Below, piece after piece: positions 24,706-35,158 of a stretch of 64,000 nt of DNA (positions within the stretch are counted from its first letter, which is position 1; each line of letters opens with the position of its first letter). The DNA is from an uncultured Bacteroidales bacterium (lineage in GTDB: Bacteria; Bacteroidota; Bacteroidia; Bacteroidales; G3-4614). The notes under the pieces were generated by a model. It did not search any database. It saw only the letters and a list, made by a program, of their open reading frames with translations, and had not been told where the DNA came from. The stretch spans positions 1 to 64,000 of the forward strand of contig CASFRS010000027.1 in the NCBI GenBank assembly GCA_949297125.1, in the 5' to 3' direction. The translations under genes and the position numbers were made by a program.

Positions 24706-25650
24706 TTACTCGCCGCCGTGCCTGCCGGCAATGTTTGCGGCTATATGGGCGAACCACCCCTTTACCGCCTTTGAGGCCGTATCGCCCAGAATAATCAGGG
24801 TTACAGCCCCGATTACAAGTATTACCCCCGCTGTGATTTTCGGAGTTATGGTTTCGTTGAACAGCATAACACCTATAACGAGGGCGGTAACGGGTTCGAG
24901 CGCACCGAGAACGGCCGTAACCGTAGAACCTATGCGGTGAACGGCGGCCGTCATGCAGACGAGCGATACTATGGTCGGAAAAAACGCCATGGCGAAAAGC
25001 CTCAGTCCCGCACCTGCGGAAGGAACAGGCTGGAGCGAAGCCAGGAAGTCGAGGCGGACGGCGTAGATTATAATCCCGAACAGCAGGGCGAACAGTGTCA
25101 GTTTGGCCGTATGCAGCCTTTTCAGGGACGACTTGTTCACCCCCACTATATAAATGGCGTAGGAGAGCGATGAGAAAAGTACCAGTACAACGCCTGTCGT
25201 CGACACCGTGCCGCTCCCGTCGCCTTCGTAAAGCAGCAGGATTCCCGACAGGGCCAGTAAAATGCAGAGGATTCCGGTGAACGAAAGGCGTTCGTGGAAA
25301 AACAGGAACATTATCAACGCCACCAGTATCGGGTAAACGAACAGTATGGTACAGGCAAGCCCGGCATCCATATACAGGAAGCTGAGGTAGAGAAAGAGCG
25401 AGGAGGCCGAGAACAGAAGCCCCATTACGGCTGTCGGGACGATATCCTTTCGGGGCAGGGAGAGGGGCTGCCGTTGCAGTTTCAGCAATACTGCCAGCAG
25501 GACAATGGCGAATCCGTACCGGTAGAAAAGCACCGAATCGGGATTCATCCCCTCCTCGTACAGGGGCAGGGCAAAAAGCGGGTTCAATCCGTAGAATACG
25601 GCAGAAATAATTCCGAGGACAATCCCCTCGGTCGTGCGCGACAGTTTCAT
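24706..25650 (-). CDS. EamA family (DMT) transporter
   Basis: The 314-residue inner-membrane protein shows two EamA repeats and about ten hydrophobic segments (for example GIVLGIISAVFYGLNPLFAL, LTGILCILLALSGILLLY type, and AVLGALEPVTALVIGVMLF). It belongs to the drug/metabolite exporters; the substrate is not predictable. I place the start at the ATG at 25650 (MKLSRTTEG), because the 74 residues upstream in frame are not protein-like and cross the divergent promoter region. Confidence 0.88.
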   Translation of the reverse strand: MKLSRTTEGIVLGIISAVFYGLNPLFALPLYEEGMNPDSVLFYRYGFAIVLLAVLLKLQRQPLSLPRKDIVPTAVMGLLFSASSLFLYLSFLYMDAGLACTILFVYPILVALIMFLFFHERLSFTGILCILLALSGILLLYEGDGSGTVSTTGVVLVLFSSLSYAIYIVGVNKSSLKRLHTAKLTLFALLFGIIIYAVRLDFLASLQPVPSAGAGLRLFAMAFFPTIVSLVCMTAAVHRIGSTVTAVLGALEPVTALVIGVMLFNETITPKITAGVILVIGAVTLIILGDTASKAVKGWFAHIAANIAGRHGGE

Positions 25651-25796
25651 AAAACGGCAGTTCTGGTAAAACGGTTGCAATCTTGGGCAAAACCATTCTG
25701 GCCTTGCCGTATAACGCCAATGAAGTACTTGACGGATAAATCGGGCGCAAATATAATCCGTATGAAGTATATTTACGCGTTGAAAAAATCTAAAAA

Positions 25797-26429
25797 ATGC
25801 GAGTGGACAAAGCCCTGGAAGAATATGTCGAGACAGAAATAATACCGGCGTACCGGACATTCGACCCGGCACACGGCGAAGAGCATGTACGGCAGGTCGT
25901 AGCCGGAAGCCTGCGCCTTGCAGAGAGTTACGATGTGGACTGCAATATGGTATATGCAGCAGCTGCGTATCACGATTCCGGCCTGGCGGCCGGGAGAGAA
26001 AAGCACCATATCGAATCGGGTCGGAAGATACGCGGGGACAGGAAACTGCTGCGGTGGTTCACCCCGGAACAGATTGAGACGATAGCGCAGGCTGCCGAGG
26101 ACCACCGCGCCTCATCCGCCGCCGAACCGCGCACCATATACGGAAAGATAATTGCCGAAGCCGACCGAGACATTGAACCGGAGAAGATTCTGCGGCGTAC
26201 CGTGCAGTACGGGCTGTCGGCTTACCCCGCTCTCTGCCGGGAAGGACACTACGGCCGTTACAAAAAACATCTGCTTGAAAAATATGCCGAAGGAGGCTAT
26301 TTGAAACTTTGGGTCCCGGAGTCGGACAATGCAGCCAAACTCGAAGCGTTGCGCAGCATAATTGCCGACGAAACGGAACTGCGCAGGCAGTTCGACCGGA
26401 TATTCACGGATGAGACCTCCCGGCCCTGA
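25797..26429 (+). CDS. HD domain phosphohydrolase
   Basis: The 210-residue soluble protein has the HD metal site: HGEEHVRQV near residue 26, AAAYHDSGLAAG near 56 and AQAAEDHRAS near 98. HD hydrolases act on nucleotides or other phosphate esters; the substrate is unknown. It is divergent from the EamA gene with no other gene in its unit, and is closed by the hairpin at 26463. Confidence 0.85.
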   Translation: MRVDKALEEYVETEIIPAYRTFDPAHGEEHVRQVVAGSLRLAESYDVDCNMVYAAAAYHDSGLAAGREKHHIESGRKIRGDRKLLRWFTPEQIETIAQAAEDHRASSAAEPRTIYGKIIAEADRDIEPEKILRRTVQYGLSAYPALCREGHYGRYKKHLLEKYAEGGYLKLWVPESDNAAKLEALRSIIADETELRRQFDRIFTDETSRP

Positions 26430-26462
26430 ATGCTGCCGTTCTGCAAGTGAAGCGGTAAAAAA

Positions 26463-26489
26463 ACCGCGCGAAAGATGCCTCCGCGCGGT
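26463..26489. terminator. Hairpin between HD gene and dedA
   Basis: The stem ACCGCGCG (26463-26470) / CGCGCGGT (26482-26489) has an 11-base loop and is preceded by an A tract, which would be the T tract for transcripts arriving on the minus strand. Confidence 0.65.
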
Positions 26490-26541
26490 TATCTGTAAGG
26501 AGCGTGAGGGCAAGGGGGCATTCTCCGCCCTTGCCCGTCGC

Positions 26542-27204
26542 TTATTCCTGCATGCGTCTTTTAGCCTTCATCCTTTCCCGTATCACCTCCACCACGGCAG
26601 GGAGCAGCGAAATGACTATTATGGCGAGCAGCAGCAGCTTCAGGTGCTTCTGAACAAATGGCAGGTCGCCGAACAAATAGCCTGCAAAGCAGAAAATCCC
26701 CACCCAGAGGGCTGCCCCCACAACATTGTAGAGCATAAAGTAGTAGTAGTGCATCCTCCCCATGCCGGCCACGAACGGGGCGAAAGTGCGGACAATGGGG
26801 ACGAAGCGTGCAAGGATTATGGTTTTGCCGCCGTATTTCCTGAAGAATTCGTGCGTTTTGTCGAGGTAGCTTTGCTTGAATATCTTGGAGTCGGGGTTGC
26901 GGAACAGCTTCTTTCCGAAAAAATGCCCTATCATGTAGTTGCAGGAATCGCCCAGGACGGCTGCGGCAAAAATAATCAGCGACAGATACCATATGTCCAG
27001 CGGTATTTCGGGCAGGGCGGAGATTGCGCCTGCAACAAAAAGGAGCGAGTCGCCCGGGAGGAACGGGGTTACGACAAGCCCGGTCTCGCAAAATATTATA
27101 ACGAACAATATCGCGTACGTCCACAAGTGATAGTTCTGCACCAGTTCAATCATGTGCCTGTCTATGTGCAGGACAAAGTCGACGGCGTACTGAAAAATTT
27201 CCAT
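26542..27204 (-). CDS. DedA family membrane protein
   Basis: The 220-residue protein has the DedA (VTT/SNARE-associated) pattern: [13 protein letters not shown] near residue 50, the amphipathic region near 105-115, and [17 protein letters not shown] near 125, with about five hydrophobic segments. DedA proteins support undecaprenyl-phosphate or phospholipid translocation and membrane homeostasis. It forms a single-gene unit with a good promoter at 27292-27322. Confidence 0.92.
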   Translation of the reverse strand: MEIFQYAVDFVLHIDRHMIELVQNYHLWTYAILFVIIFCETGLVVTPFLPGDSLLFVAGAISALPEIPLDIWYLSLIIFAAAVLGDSCNYMIGHFFGKKLFRNPDSKIFKQSYLDKTHEFFRKYGGKTIILARFVPIVRTFAPFVAGMGRMHYYYFMLYNVVGAALWVGIFCFAGYLFGDLPFVQKHLKLLLLAIIVISLLPAVVEVIRERMKAKRRMQE

Positions 27205-27291
27205 AAGTGTGTCGGTATGTAATAAAGATGTAGCTGTAAAGAATAATAACGGTGTTTTTCTGTAACTGTGCTATTTAGTCCGAAAACAATG

Positions 27292-27322
27292 CAAAAATAG
27301 CATAAACCATGACAGATGCAAA
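27292..27322 (-). promoter_or_regulatory. Promoter of dedA
   Basis: TTTG (complement of 27319-27322), 19 bases, TATTTTTG (complement of 27292-27299); the start codon follows 88 bases on. Confidence 0.65.
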
Positions 27323-27516
27323 AAGCGCAGTACAAATTCTTCAGGCAACACCCCGTTTTACGTCCGCCGCATGCCGGGTGCTGTCCGTCGTCTCCCCCGG
27401 CATGTGCCGTGCTGCCCGTTTTTTGCATGCACAAGGCAGCAATTTTGGCGCAGAGTGCGGTTGTTTTCATTAAAATTAGTATCTTTGCCTGATTTTTAGA
27501 CGAAAGAGATAAGTAT
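27323..27516. other. Intergenic region between dedA and pnp
   Basis: No gene is visible. A perfect inverted repeat CATGCCGGG (27370-27378) / CCCGGCATG (27396-27404) is followed 14 bases on by a T tract, so it may end a transcript on the plus strand. A TATCTTTG box at 27480-27487 is the likely -7 element of pnp, without a clear TTTG partner. Confidence 0.5.
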
Positions 27517-29703
27517 ATGATTAATCCGATTAAGAAGACAATCGATTTGGGTGATGGACGGACCATTACCATTGAGACAGGCAAACTGGCCAAACAAGCC
27601 GACGGAGCGGTGGAAGTACGTATGGGAAACACCATGCTGCTGGCTACCGTAGTTGCTGCCAAGGAAGCAGGCGAAGGTGTCGATTTCATGCCTTTGCAAG
27701 TAGAATATAAAGAGAAGTACGCTTCGTTCGGGAGGTTTCCCGGCGGCTTTACAAAACGCGAGGGAAGGGCTTCCGATTCCGAAATCCTGACGGCGCGTCT
27801 TGTGGACAGGGCCTTGCGTCCCCTTTTTCCCGACAACTTCCATGCAGAGACATATGTAAACATAATAATGTTTTCGGCCGACGGAAAGGATATGCCCGAC
27901 GCCCTTGCCGGGCTGGCCGCTTCCGCCGCGCTTGCCGTGTCGGACATACCGTTCAACGGGCCTATTTCCGAAGTTCGCGTAGCCCGTATAGACGGAGAGT
28001 TCAAGATAAACCCCACATTCCAGGAACTGGAGCGTGCCGACATGGACCTTATGGTCGGCGCGACTATTGAAAACATAATGATGGTAGAGGGAGAGATGGA
28101 CGAGGTTTCCGAACAGGACCTCCTGGCCGCCCTGAAGACCGCACACGAAGCCATAAAGGTGCAGTGCCGCGCGCAGCTTGAACTTGCCGAAGAGGTAGGC
28201 TCTACTGTAAAGCGCGAATATTGCCACGAACAGAACGACGAGGAACTTCGCAAGGACGTGCATGAAAAGTGCTATGACAAGGCCTATGCGATAGCCGCGT
28301 CGGGCAACGCCAACAAACATGCCCGCAGCGAAGCTTTCGATGCCATACTTGAAGAATACCTCGCTGCCATGCCCGAAGAGGAGAGGGCCGAAAAGGAGGG
28401 TATGGTAAAACGCTATTACCACGATGTGGAAAAAGAGGCCATGCGCCGTTGCATCCTCGATGAAGGGAAACGTCTCGACGGCCGCAGCACCACACAGATA
28501 CGCCCCATTTGGTGCGAGGTAGACTACCTCCCGGGTCCCCACGGTTCGGCGGTATTCACCCGCGGGGAGACACAGTCGCTTACAACCGTAACGCTCGGTA
28601 CGAAACTCGATGAAAAGATAGTGGACGACGTTCTTGACCAGTCGCACCTGCGTTTCCTGCTGCACTACAACTTCCCGCCGTTCTCCACGGGCGAGGCGAA
28701 GGCTTCGCGCGGAGTGGGACGCCGCGAAATAGGGCACGGGAATCTGGCCTGCCGCGCATTGAAGCGCATGATACCCGAGAACTATCCGTACGTTGTGCGC
28801 GTAGTCTCCGACATACTTGAATCGAACGGCTCGTCCTCCATGGCTACCGTATGTGCCGGGACCCTTGCCCTTATGGATGCCGGCGTGAAGATAAAGAAAC
28901 CCGTATCGGGCATAGCCATGGGGCTCATAACCGACAACAAGAAGTACGCCGTACTCTCCGACATCCTCGGCGATGAAGACCACCTCGGCGACATGGACTT
29001 CAAGGTAACCGGTACAAAGGACGGAATTACCGCAACCCAGATGGACATAAAGGTTGACGGCCTGCCCTACGAAATACTCGAGAAGGCCCTTATGCAGGCG
29101 CACGAAGGGCGCATGCACATACTCGGGAAGATACTCGATACCATACCCGAGCCGCGTGCCGACCTCAAGCCCCATGCCCCGCGCATAGAGACCATGCTTA
29201 TCCCCAAGGATATGATAGGCGCGGTTATAGGCCCGGGCGGAAAGATAATACAGGGAATACAGGAAGATACCGGGGCTATTGTAACGATAGACGAAGTGGA
29301 AGAAGGCGGGCACATAGAGATAGCGGCTCCCTGCCGTTCGTCGATAGACGCGGCGATAGCCCGCATAAAGAGCATCGTTGCAATACCCGAAGAAGGCGAA
29401 GTCTACACGGGAAAAGTAAAATCCATTCTCGCATTCGGCGCCTTTGTGGAGTTTATGCCCGGCAAGGACGGTCTGTTGCATATCTCCGAAATATCCTGGA
29501 AACGTCTTGAAACAATAGAGGAGTCGGGTCTCAAGGAAGGCGACGAGGTAACGGTAAAACTCCTTGAAATAGACAAGAAGACCGGCAAGTACCGGTTGTC
29601 CATGAAAGCCCTCCAGCCCAAGCCGGAATGGGCCGACGACAACCGCGAACGTCCCCGCCGTGCACCGCACTCCAATAACAACCGCAACAGGGACAAAGAG
29701 TAA
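27517..29703 (+). CDS. pnp: Polyribonucleotide nucleotidyltransferase (PNPase)
   Basis: The 728-residue enzyme degrades RNA 3' to 5' by phosphorolysis. Two RNase PH domains (about 10-230 and 330-545) surround a helical linker, then a KH domain ([17 protein letters not shown] near 567) and an S1 domain ([16 protein letters not shown] near 630). The catalytic-domain block [20 protein letters not shown] lies near 487. The tail is basic and Asn/Arg-rich. It is a single-gene unit closed by a strong terminator. Confidence 0.98.
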   Translation: MINPIKKTIDLGDGRTITIETGKLAKQADGAVEVRMGNTMLLATVVAAKEAGEGVDFMPLQVEYKEKYASFGRFPGGFTKREGRASDSEILTARLVDRALRPLFPDNFHAETYVNIIMFSADGKDMPDALAGLAASAALAVSDIPFNGPISEVRVARIDGEFKINPTFQELERADMDLMVGATIENIMMVEGEMDEVSEQDLLAALKTAHEAIKVQCRAQLELAEEVGSTVKREYCHEQNDEELRKDVHEKCYDKAYAIAASGNANKHARSEAFDAILEEYLAAMPEEERAEKEGMVKRYYHDVEKEAMRRCILDEGKRLDGRSTTQIRPIWCEVDYLPGPHGSAVFTRGETQSLTTVTLGTKLDEKIVDDVLDQSHLRFLLHYNFPPFSTGEAKASRGVGRREIGHGNLACRALKRMIPENYPYVVRVVSDILESNGSSSMATVCAGTLALMDAGVKIKKPVSGIAMGLITDNKKYAVLSDILGDEDHLGDMDFKVTGTKDGITATQMDIKVDGLPYEILEKALMQAHEGRMHILGKILDTIPEPRADLKPHAPRIETMLIPKDMIGAVIGPGGKIIQGIQEDTGAIVTIDEVEEGGHIEIAAPCRSSIDAAIARIKSIVAIPEEGEVYTGKVKSILAFGAFVEFMPGKDGLLHISEISWKRLETIEESGLKEGDEVTVKLLEIDKKTGKYRLSMKALQPKPEWADDNRERPRRAPHSNNNRNRDKE

Positions 29704-29731
29704 CGGCAGAAGAGCGTTTGAATAGCAAAAG

Positions 29732-29762
29732 GCAGGGATCGGTTAGAATCCCTGCTTTTTTT
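29732..29762 (+). terminator. Rho-independent terminator of pnp
   Basis: GCAGGGAT (29732-29739) pairs with ATCCCTGC (29748-29755) and is followed by seven T. Confidence 0.92.
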
Positions 29763-29806
29763 GTGTTCCCGCCGTTCCTTGCAGGCGGCATCCTTCTCTT
29801 TTCGGC

Positions 29807-29846
29807 GTAAAAAAACCGTACTGATGAAAGTCCTTTCAGTACGGTT
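29807..29846 (-). terminator. Terminator of hpt-adk-obgE unit
   Basis: AACCGTACTG (29814-29823) pairs with CAGTACGGTT (29837-29846). On the minus strand the stem runs into a T tract (complement of the A run at 29809-29815), 55 bases after the obgE stop. Confidence 0.85.
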
Positions 29847-29900
29847 CCGGCGTATTGTCCATGTGTCTGCCTGTAGATGTACGGCAAGGCTCGCGGACGG

Positions 29901-31049
29901 TTATTGCCCGTCTTCGTAGAACCATTCGTCCTCCTCGCTGAATCTTGCGCCTGTTCCGCCTCCTTCCTCTTCCGCGTCAAGCGTAAGTTCGTCCTCTTCC
30001 CGCTCGCGGTGCTTTATGTCCAGATTGCGGTGGGTTATGGAAACCGTGCGGTTTTCTTCGCTGTTCAGGACTCTCCACAGCAACTCTTTAAGTTCCCGGA
30101 TGTTTTTGCCGCTGACAGCGGAAATCATTATGCAAGGAACACCCTCCGGGAGCTCCCGGCTTATCGCTTCGGTAAGTTCGTCATCGAGGATGTCGCATTT
30201 GGTTATTGCTATTATGCGCCCTTTGTCCAAAAGGTCGGGATTGAAAGTTTCCAGTTCTTTCAGCAGAATTTCATAATCCTTCCTAATATCGTTGCTGTCG
30301 GCCGGAATCATGAAAAGCAGGACGGAATTTCTCTCTATGTGGCGCAGGAAACGGAGTCCCAGCCCTTTTCCCTCTCCTGCGCCTTCTATTATGCCGGGTA
30401 TGTCGGCCATTACAAACGTGCGGTTGTCGCCGCACGACACAATGCCGAGGTTGGGTTCGAGCGTGGTGAACGGATAGTCGGCGATTTTGGGCCTTGCTGC
30501 CGATACGGTACTGAGCAGCGTCGATTTCCCGGCATTGGGAAACCCTACCAGCCCTACGTCGGCCAGCAGTTTCAGCTCCATTATAACCGTCCGTTCGCGT
30601 TCCGGCTCGCCGGGTTGCGCAAATCTCGGGGTCTGGTTTGTGGCGGTCTTGAAATGCCAGTTCCCCTGGCCTCCGCGTCCCCCTTTCAGCAGAATAGTCT
30701 CTTCGCCGTCATCGGTAACCTCGCATATGTATTCGCCTGTATCGGCATCGAAAACCACCGTCCCGCACGGAACTTCAATTACCTTGTCCTCTCCGTCGCG
30801 CCCGAAACTGCGGTTCTTGCTGCCGTTTTCGCCGTTGCCTGCAAATACGTGCCGCGAATATTTAAGGTGCAGCAGAGTCCAATAGTTCCTGTTGGCGCGC
30901 AGTATTACATGCCCCCCGCGCCCTCCGTCTCCGCCGTCGGGCCCGCCTTTGGGCATGTACTTTTCGCGTCTCAAATGAGCCGAGCCGGCGCCTCCGCGCC
31001 CCGAACGGCAATATATCTTTACGTAATCTACAAAATTCGACTCTGCCAT
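29901..31049 (-). CDS. obgE: GTPase Obg
   Basis: The 382-residue protein has a glycine-rich Obg fold (1-160, [25 protein letters not shown]), a G domain with P-loop [12 protein letters not shown] near 168, switch [16 protein letters not shown] and base-specificity motif ITKCD near 285, and a short acidic C-terminus. It acts in late 50S assembly and growth control. It lies 25 bases after adk. Confidence 0.97.
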   Translation of the reverse strand: MAESNFVDYVKIYCRSGRGGAGSAHLRREKYMPKGGPDGGDGGRGGHVILRANRNYWTLLHLKYSRHVFAGNGENGSKNRSFGRDGEDKVIEVPCGTVVFDADTGEYICEVTDDGEETILLKGGRGGQGNWHFKTATNQTPRFAQPGEPERERTVIMELKLLADVGLVGFPNAGKSTLLSTVSAARPKIADYPFTTLEPNLGIVSCGDNRTFVMADIPGIIEGAGEGKGLGLRFLRHIERNSVLLFMIPADSNDIRKDYEILLKELETFNPDLLDKGRIIAITKCDILDDELTEAISRELPEGVPCIMISAVSGKNIRELKELLWRVLNSEENRTVSITHRNLDIKHREREEDELTLDAEEEGGGTGARFSEEDEWFYEDGQ

Positions 31050-31074
31050 ATCCGAATAAGGGTTCTATGCGGGT

Positions 31075-31650
31075 TTACAGGAGGGCGATGACTTTCTTTA
31101 TCTTCTCGAAAATGTCGTCTATCGTCCCGTCGCCTACAATAGGTTTGTATTTTCCCTCCTTTATGTAATATTCCCTCAGCGGGTCGGTCTGGTTGTGGTA
31201 AACTTCAAGGCGCTTGTTGATCGTTTCCAGGTTGTCGTCGCTGCGCCCTGAAATGGCGCCCCGTTTCAGCATGCGGTCTATAAGCTCCTCCTCGGCCACT
31301 TCCAGCCCGAGTACTACCGAAATATCCATGCCTCTCTCGGCCAGCATCTTTTTCAACGCTTCGGCCTGCGGTATCGTTCTCGGGAATCCGTCGAATATTA
31401 CCCCTTTCACAATCTCGCTTTTATCGAGCGTGTCGGCGAGGATATTCACAATAAGCTCGTCGGGGAGCAACTGCCCTTTCGATATGTAGCTGTCGGCTAT
31501 TTTGCCCAGTTCGCTGCCGCTTTTTATCTCTTTCCTCAGGACGTCGCCTGTGGAAATGTGCGTCAGACCGTATTTCTCGGTAAGCCGTTCGCTTTGTGTA
31601 CCCTTCCCCGAACCGGGTGCTCCGAATATTACAATATTGAGTTTTTCCAT
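31075..31650 (-). CDS. adk: Adenylate kinase
   Basis: The 191-residue enzyme equilibrates ATP and AMP with ADP. It shows the P-loop GAPGSGKGTQSERL at residue 10, GFPRTIPQAEAL near 86 and DDNLETINKRLEVY near 138. It is of the short type without a zinc LID insertion. It is the middle gene of hpt-adk-obgE. Confidence 0.96.
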   Translation of the reverse strand: MEKLNIVIFGAPGSGKGTQSERLTEKYGLTHISTGDVLRKEIKSGSELGKIADSYISKGQLLPDELIVNILADTLDKSEIVKGVIFDGFPRTIPQAEALKKMLAERGMDISVVLGLEVAEEELIDRMLKRGAISGRSDDNLETINKRLEVYHNQTDPLREYYIKEGKYKPIVGDGTIDDIFEKIKKVIALL

Positions 31651-31662
31651 ATAAATATAGTT

Positions 31663-32211
31663 TTACAGTTGATTGTCGTCCAAAATATAAATCTCTTTCA
31701 GTCCCCTGCCGTAACCGTCGTAGTCGAGACCGTACCCCACCACGAACAGGTTCGGTATTTCAAATGCGAGGTAATCTGTCTTCACCCGGTATTTCCTTGC
31801 GTCCGGTTTGGATAGCAGAGCAGCTATGCGGATGCTTGCAGGCGCGGATTCTTCAAGCTCCGAAACGAACGACGACAGGGAAAGCCCCGTGTCTACGATA
31901 TCTTCAACTATAAGCAGGTTGCGCCCCTCTATTTCGCTGCGTTTAAGCATGCCGCCGATACTTACGTGGCCGGTAGAACCTGTCCCCTCGTACGATTTCA
32001 GCCTTACCGAAGTGATTTCGCACTCTGTCGAAACCTCTCTCAGCAAATCCGCGGCAAAAAACATAGCTCCCGTCATTACGCAGATGACAAGCGGGTTTGA
32101 CCCTGCCATGTCCCTGTCTATTTCGGCGGCCAGCCTCTTTATTTCCTTTTTTATGGCCTCCCGGTCTATCTGTTTCTTGAAAAACTTGCCGTTAACCTTT
32201 ACTCTGTCCAT
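31663..32211 (-). CDS. hpt: Hypoxanthine phosphoribosyltransferase
   Basis: The 182-residue purine salvage enzyme has the PRPP-binding motif LLIVEDIVDTGLSL near residue 99 and the MTGAMFFAADLL loop near 46. The length fits Hpt. It is the first gene of a purine-linked unit with adk 12 bases downstream. No consensus promoter is evident in the 294-base gap upstream. Confidence 0.94.
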   Translation of the reverse strand: MDRVKVNGKFFKKQIDREAIKKEIKRLAAEIDRDMAGSNPLVICVMTGAMFFAADLLREVSTECEITSVRLKSYEGTGSTGHVSIGGMLKRSEIEGRNLLIVEDIVDTGLSLSSFVSELEESAPASIRIAALLSKPDARKYRVKTDYLAFEIPNLFVVGYGLDYDGYGRGLKEIYILDDNQL

Positions 32212-32505
32212 ATAAGCGGGCGGATTACGAGTGCTAAGTTACGGCAACAGCGCGATAAGTCCAAATTAAAGGCACGTAAAAATGATGCCGGCGTTTTAAT
32301 GCGCATGCTCCATTTGCCCTGTAAGGATGCCGATACCGGGCCGTAATATCTTATGTGCCAAATGTGAGAAGCCGCTTTGCCAGCTTGCCGTAAAAAGGCG
32401 AAAAAAGAGGCCGGTGTGCGGCATGCCGGTAAAAATACTTTCTCCTCAGCAAAAAAAGCTATATATTTACACCCTTGAAGCCTTGATTGACGAATAAGAC
32501 GGAAG
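32212..32505. other. Intergenic region between hpt and nnrD
   Basis: This is a divergent spacer with no recognised gene. The plus side has a TATATTTA box near 32460, a plausible but imperfect start for the nine-gene run beginning with nnrD. Confidence 0.4.
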
Positions 32506-34026
32506 ATGAAGATTTTCAGTGCAAAAGCGAGTAAGGAACTGGATGATTATACGATAATAAAAGAGTCGGTGAGTCATCTCGATTTAATGGAGCGTGCCGC
32601 CTCGTCGGTAACTTACGAAGTCATATCGAGGTGGCGGCGCAATACGCCGGTAGTTGTATTTGCCGGGCCGGGAAACAACGGCGGCGATGCGCTGGCCGTG
32701 GCGCGGATGCTGATAGACGAAGGGTATGCCGTAATGGTCTATCTGTTCAATACGGGCAATTCGCTGTCGCCGTGTTGCGAAAAGAATCTTGAACGCCTGA
32801 GGGATATGGGCGTGGACGTAACCGAAGTGGTCCAGACGTTCATGCCGCCCGATCTGACACGCGGCATGCTGGTTATAGACGGGCTTTTCGGTGCAGGGCT
32901 CAACCGTCCCCTTACGGGAGGGTTCGTCTCTCTTGTAAGGTACATTAACGAGTCGGAGGCCGACGTACTCTCTATCGACATGCCGTCGGGGCTCTATGGC
33001 GAGGACAACCGTTCCAATTACGGCAATACCATAATAAATGCCGACATAACCGTGTCGTTCCAATACCCCAAACTCTGCTTCATGTTCAAGGAGAACGCAA
33101 GGTATGTCGGAGAATGGCGGATAGCCGACATAGGGATTTCCCAATCGATAATAGACAAAAAGGAGACCCCGTACTATTATCTTGAGGCGGAAGAGGTATC
33201 GCGCCTGTTGGTTGCGCGGAACCGTTTTGCCGACAAGCGCGATTTCGGACACCTGCTGCTTATGGCAGGAAGCGTAGGGATGATGGGGGCGGCGGTAATG
33301 GCAGCGAAAGCAGCCCTCAGGACAGGAGCGGGACTGGTGTCGGTACATTCGGCCGGATGCGGCGAAGAGGTGTTGCAGAGCGCCGTGCCGGAAGCGATGT
33401 TCATTCCCGATACCAATATGAACCACATATCCAATTTCGCCGTAAAGCCTTCCCATACGGTGGTTGCGGCAGGTCCGGGGCTGGGCAGACACAAGGATAC
33501 GGCCGAAGCTCTGTCGTACCTGTTGAACAAAACCACCATTCCTATGGTAATAGATGCTGACGCCCTCAATATAATAGCCGAAAACAAGGGGATGCTTTCA
33601 AGGGTGCACAAACATTCTGTCCTGACGCCGCATTACCGCGAATTTGACCGCCTGTTCGGGGCAAGCAACACATTCTATGAACGGATGCTGAAAGGGATTG
33701 AGGCCGCGGCGCAGTACAATATCACAATAGTGCTGAAAGGGGCGAATACGGCCGTAATAACCCCCTCGCGCGAGGTCTATTTCAACAGTACGGGAAACCC
33801 CGGCATGGCTACCGGCGGAAGCGGCGATGTCCTTACCGGCATAATTGCCGCGCTTATGGCGCAGCGCTACTCCCCGTCCGTCGCAGCCGTCCTGGGAGTG
33901 TATCTGCACGGTATGGCCGGCGACATGGCTGCAGCAGAATATTCCGAAGAGAGCATGACGGCAACCGATATCATATCCAACATTGGCGCAGCATTCAAAA
34001 AGCTGCATTCTTACAACGGAATTTGA
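32506..34026 (+). CDS. nnrDE: Bifunctional NAD(P)H-hydrate epimerase / dehydratase
   Basis: The 506-residue protein repairs hydrated NAD(P)H. The N-terminal YjeF_N epimerase domain (1-215) has VFAGPGNNGGDALAVARML near residue 48 and DGLFGAGLNRPL near 125. The C-terminal ribokinase-like ADP-dependent dehydratase (225-506) has GPGLGRHKD near 324 and TGGSGDVLTGIIAAL near 437. The two-domain fusion is the usual bacterial form. It heads a run of nine same-strand genes with gaps of at most 54 bases. Confidence 0.95.
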   Translation: MKIFSAKASKELDDYTIIKESVSHLDLMERAASSVTYEVISRWRRNTPVVVFAGPGNNGGDALAVARMLIDEGYAVMVYLFNTGNSLSPCCEKNLERLRDMGVDVTEVVQTFMPPDLTRGMLVIDGLFGAGLNRPLTGGFVSLVRYINESEADVLSIDMPSGLYGEDNRSNYGNTIINADITVSFQYPKLCFMFKENARYVGEWRIADIGISQSIIDKKETPYYYLEAEEVSRLLVARNRFADKRDFGHLLLMAGSVGMMGAAVMAAKAALRTGAGLVSVHSAGCGEEVLQSAVPEAMFIPDTNMNHISNFAVKPSHTVVAAGPGLGRHKDTAEALSYLLNKTTIPMVIDADALNIIAENKGMLSRVHKHSVLTPHYREFDRLFGASNTFYERMLKGIEAAAQYNITIVLKGANTAVITPSREVYFNSTGNPGMATGGSGDVLTGIIAALMAQRYSPSVAAVLGVYLHGMAGDMAAAEYSEESMTATDIISNIGAAFKKLHSYNGI

Positions 34027-34051
34027 AACAGAAGAAACATAAGTTCAGAAT

Positions 34052-35140
34052 ATGAGAAGACTGATTTTATCATTGCTGGCGGCAACAGTGCCGTTTACGG
34101 CGGCAATATCGCAGCAGGCCGCCAAGATAGTGGCAGGCAAATACAACGAATATGCCGTCTCATATCTCCTCCCGCAGACATGCGTGGATATAGAAATTGA
34201 AATAGAACATACCGTGGCCAAGGCCGGACCGTATGCAGCCTATTCCCAAAAATACCTCGGTATACCCCCGCTGGTAACCGAAGATGTCGACACGTGGGAA
34301 CTTGTCGGGGCAAAGGCCGTGCTTACGGGTATCCCCGATACGGAGGTTTATTACAATATACAGTTGAAAGGAGGAAGCGTACCGTATATATTTGTCGACA
34401 GGGAAGGTATGCTGCTGTCGGTAAACGCCGAGCCTGAACTTCCGTCGCAGTCCGGTCCGGAAGGGGAGAAAAAGGTACGTGCCAAAGAGAACGGCGAAGA
34501 TGCCGATTTCTCTCCTGTCCTGACAGAGGAGATGCTCAACTCCGGTTCCGACATGAAAATGGCCGAACTTGCAGCCAAACAGATATACCGTCTGCGCGAG
34601 AGCAGGACAGACCTTATAACCGGCGATTCCGACCAGCGCCCCGACGGAGAGGCCCTCAAGATAATGCTGAGGCAGATCGATGAACAGGAAAGGCTCCTGA
34701 CGGCGATGTTTACCGGAACGGTAAGCCGTACCCGCAAGACCGCCACCGTCAGGTGGATACCCGAAAAGGAGTGTTCCAATCTGGTTGTAGCGCGCATTTC
34801 CGAGAAAGAGGGCGTGGTGGCGGCGGATAATCTCAGCGGCCGCCCCCTGTATCTGACAATGGACAACGTAGTAAAAGGCGAAGAACCGCTCGACAGCAAG
34901 GGCAATCCCCTTGAACTACCGAAGAATGCCGTGATATACAATATCCCCGGCAAGGCCGATATAACATTGACCTACGGGGGCAGGGAACTTGACAGGCAGA
35001 CGCTGGAACTTACCCAGTTCGGGATCAAGTTCGGGCTTAACCCGTCGCTGTTCACCGACAAGAAAGCCCCCGCGTATATGATACTCTATCCGCAGACCGG
35101 GGCGGTAAAGAAAGTCGGGGAGACAGTAAAGGAACAATAG
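34052..35140 (+). CDS. DUF4831 family exported protein
   Basis: The 362-residue protein has a signal peptide (MRRLILSLLAATVPFTAAIS) and then the DUF4831 region with YAVSYLLPQTCVDIEIEIEH and KYLGIPPLVTEDVDTWEL. This family is confined to Bacteroidetes and has no known function. It is not a lipoprotein, since no lipobox cysteine is present. It lies between nnrD and aroA with short spacers. Confidence 0.88.
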   Translation: MRRLILSLLAATVPFTAAISQQAAKIVAGKYNEYAVSYLLPQTCVDIEIEIEHTVAKAGPYAAYSQKYLGIPPLVTEDVDTWELVGAKAVLTGIPDTEVYYNIQLKGGSVPYIFVDREGMLLSVNAEPELPSQSGPEGEKKVRAKENGEDADFSPVLTEEMLNSGSDMKMAELAAKQIYRLRESRTDLITGDSDQRPDGEALKIMLRQIDEQERLLTAMFTGTVSRTRKTATVRWIPEKECSNLVVARISEKEGVVAADNLSGRPLYLTMDNVVKGEEPLDSKGNPLELPKNAVIYNIPGKADITLTYGGRELDRQTLELTQFGIKFGLNPSLFTDKKAPAYMILYPQTGAVKKVGETVKEQ

Positions 35141-35158
35141 AGGCGGAGGATAAAAAAT

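Noticed and set aside
24701..25750. 349-residue frame overlapping the EamA transporter on the same strand
   Set aside because: Arg/Pro/Gly-rich shadow without membrane segments; the other frame gives a clean EamA protein.
27496..29670. 724-residue open frame antisense to pnp
   Set aside because: It is a shadow of the GC-rich codon pattern of pnp, with an implausible residue mix; pnp matches its family over the whole length.
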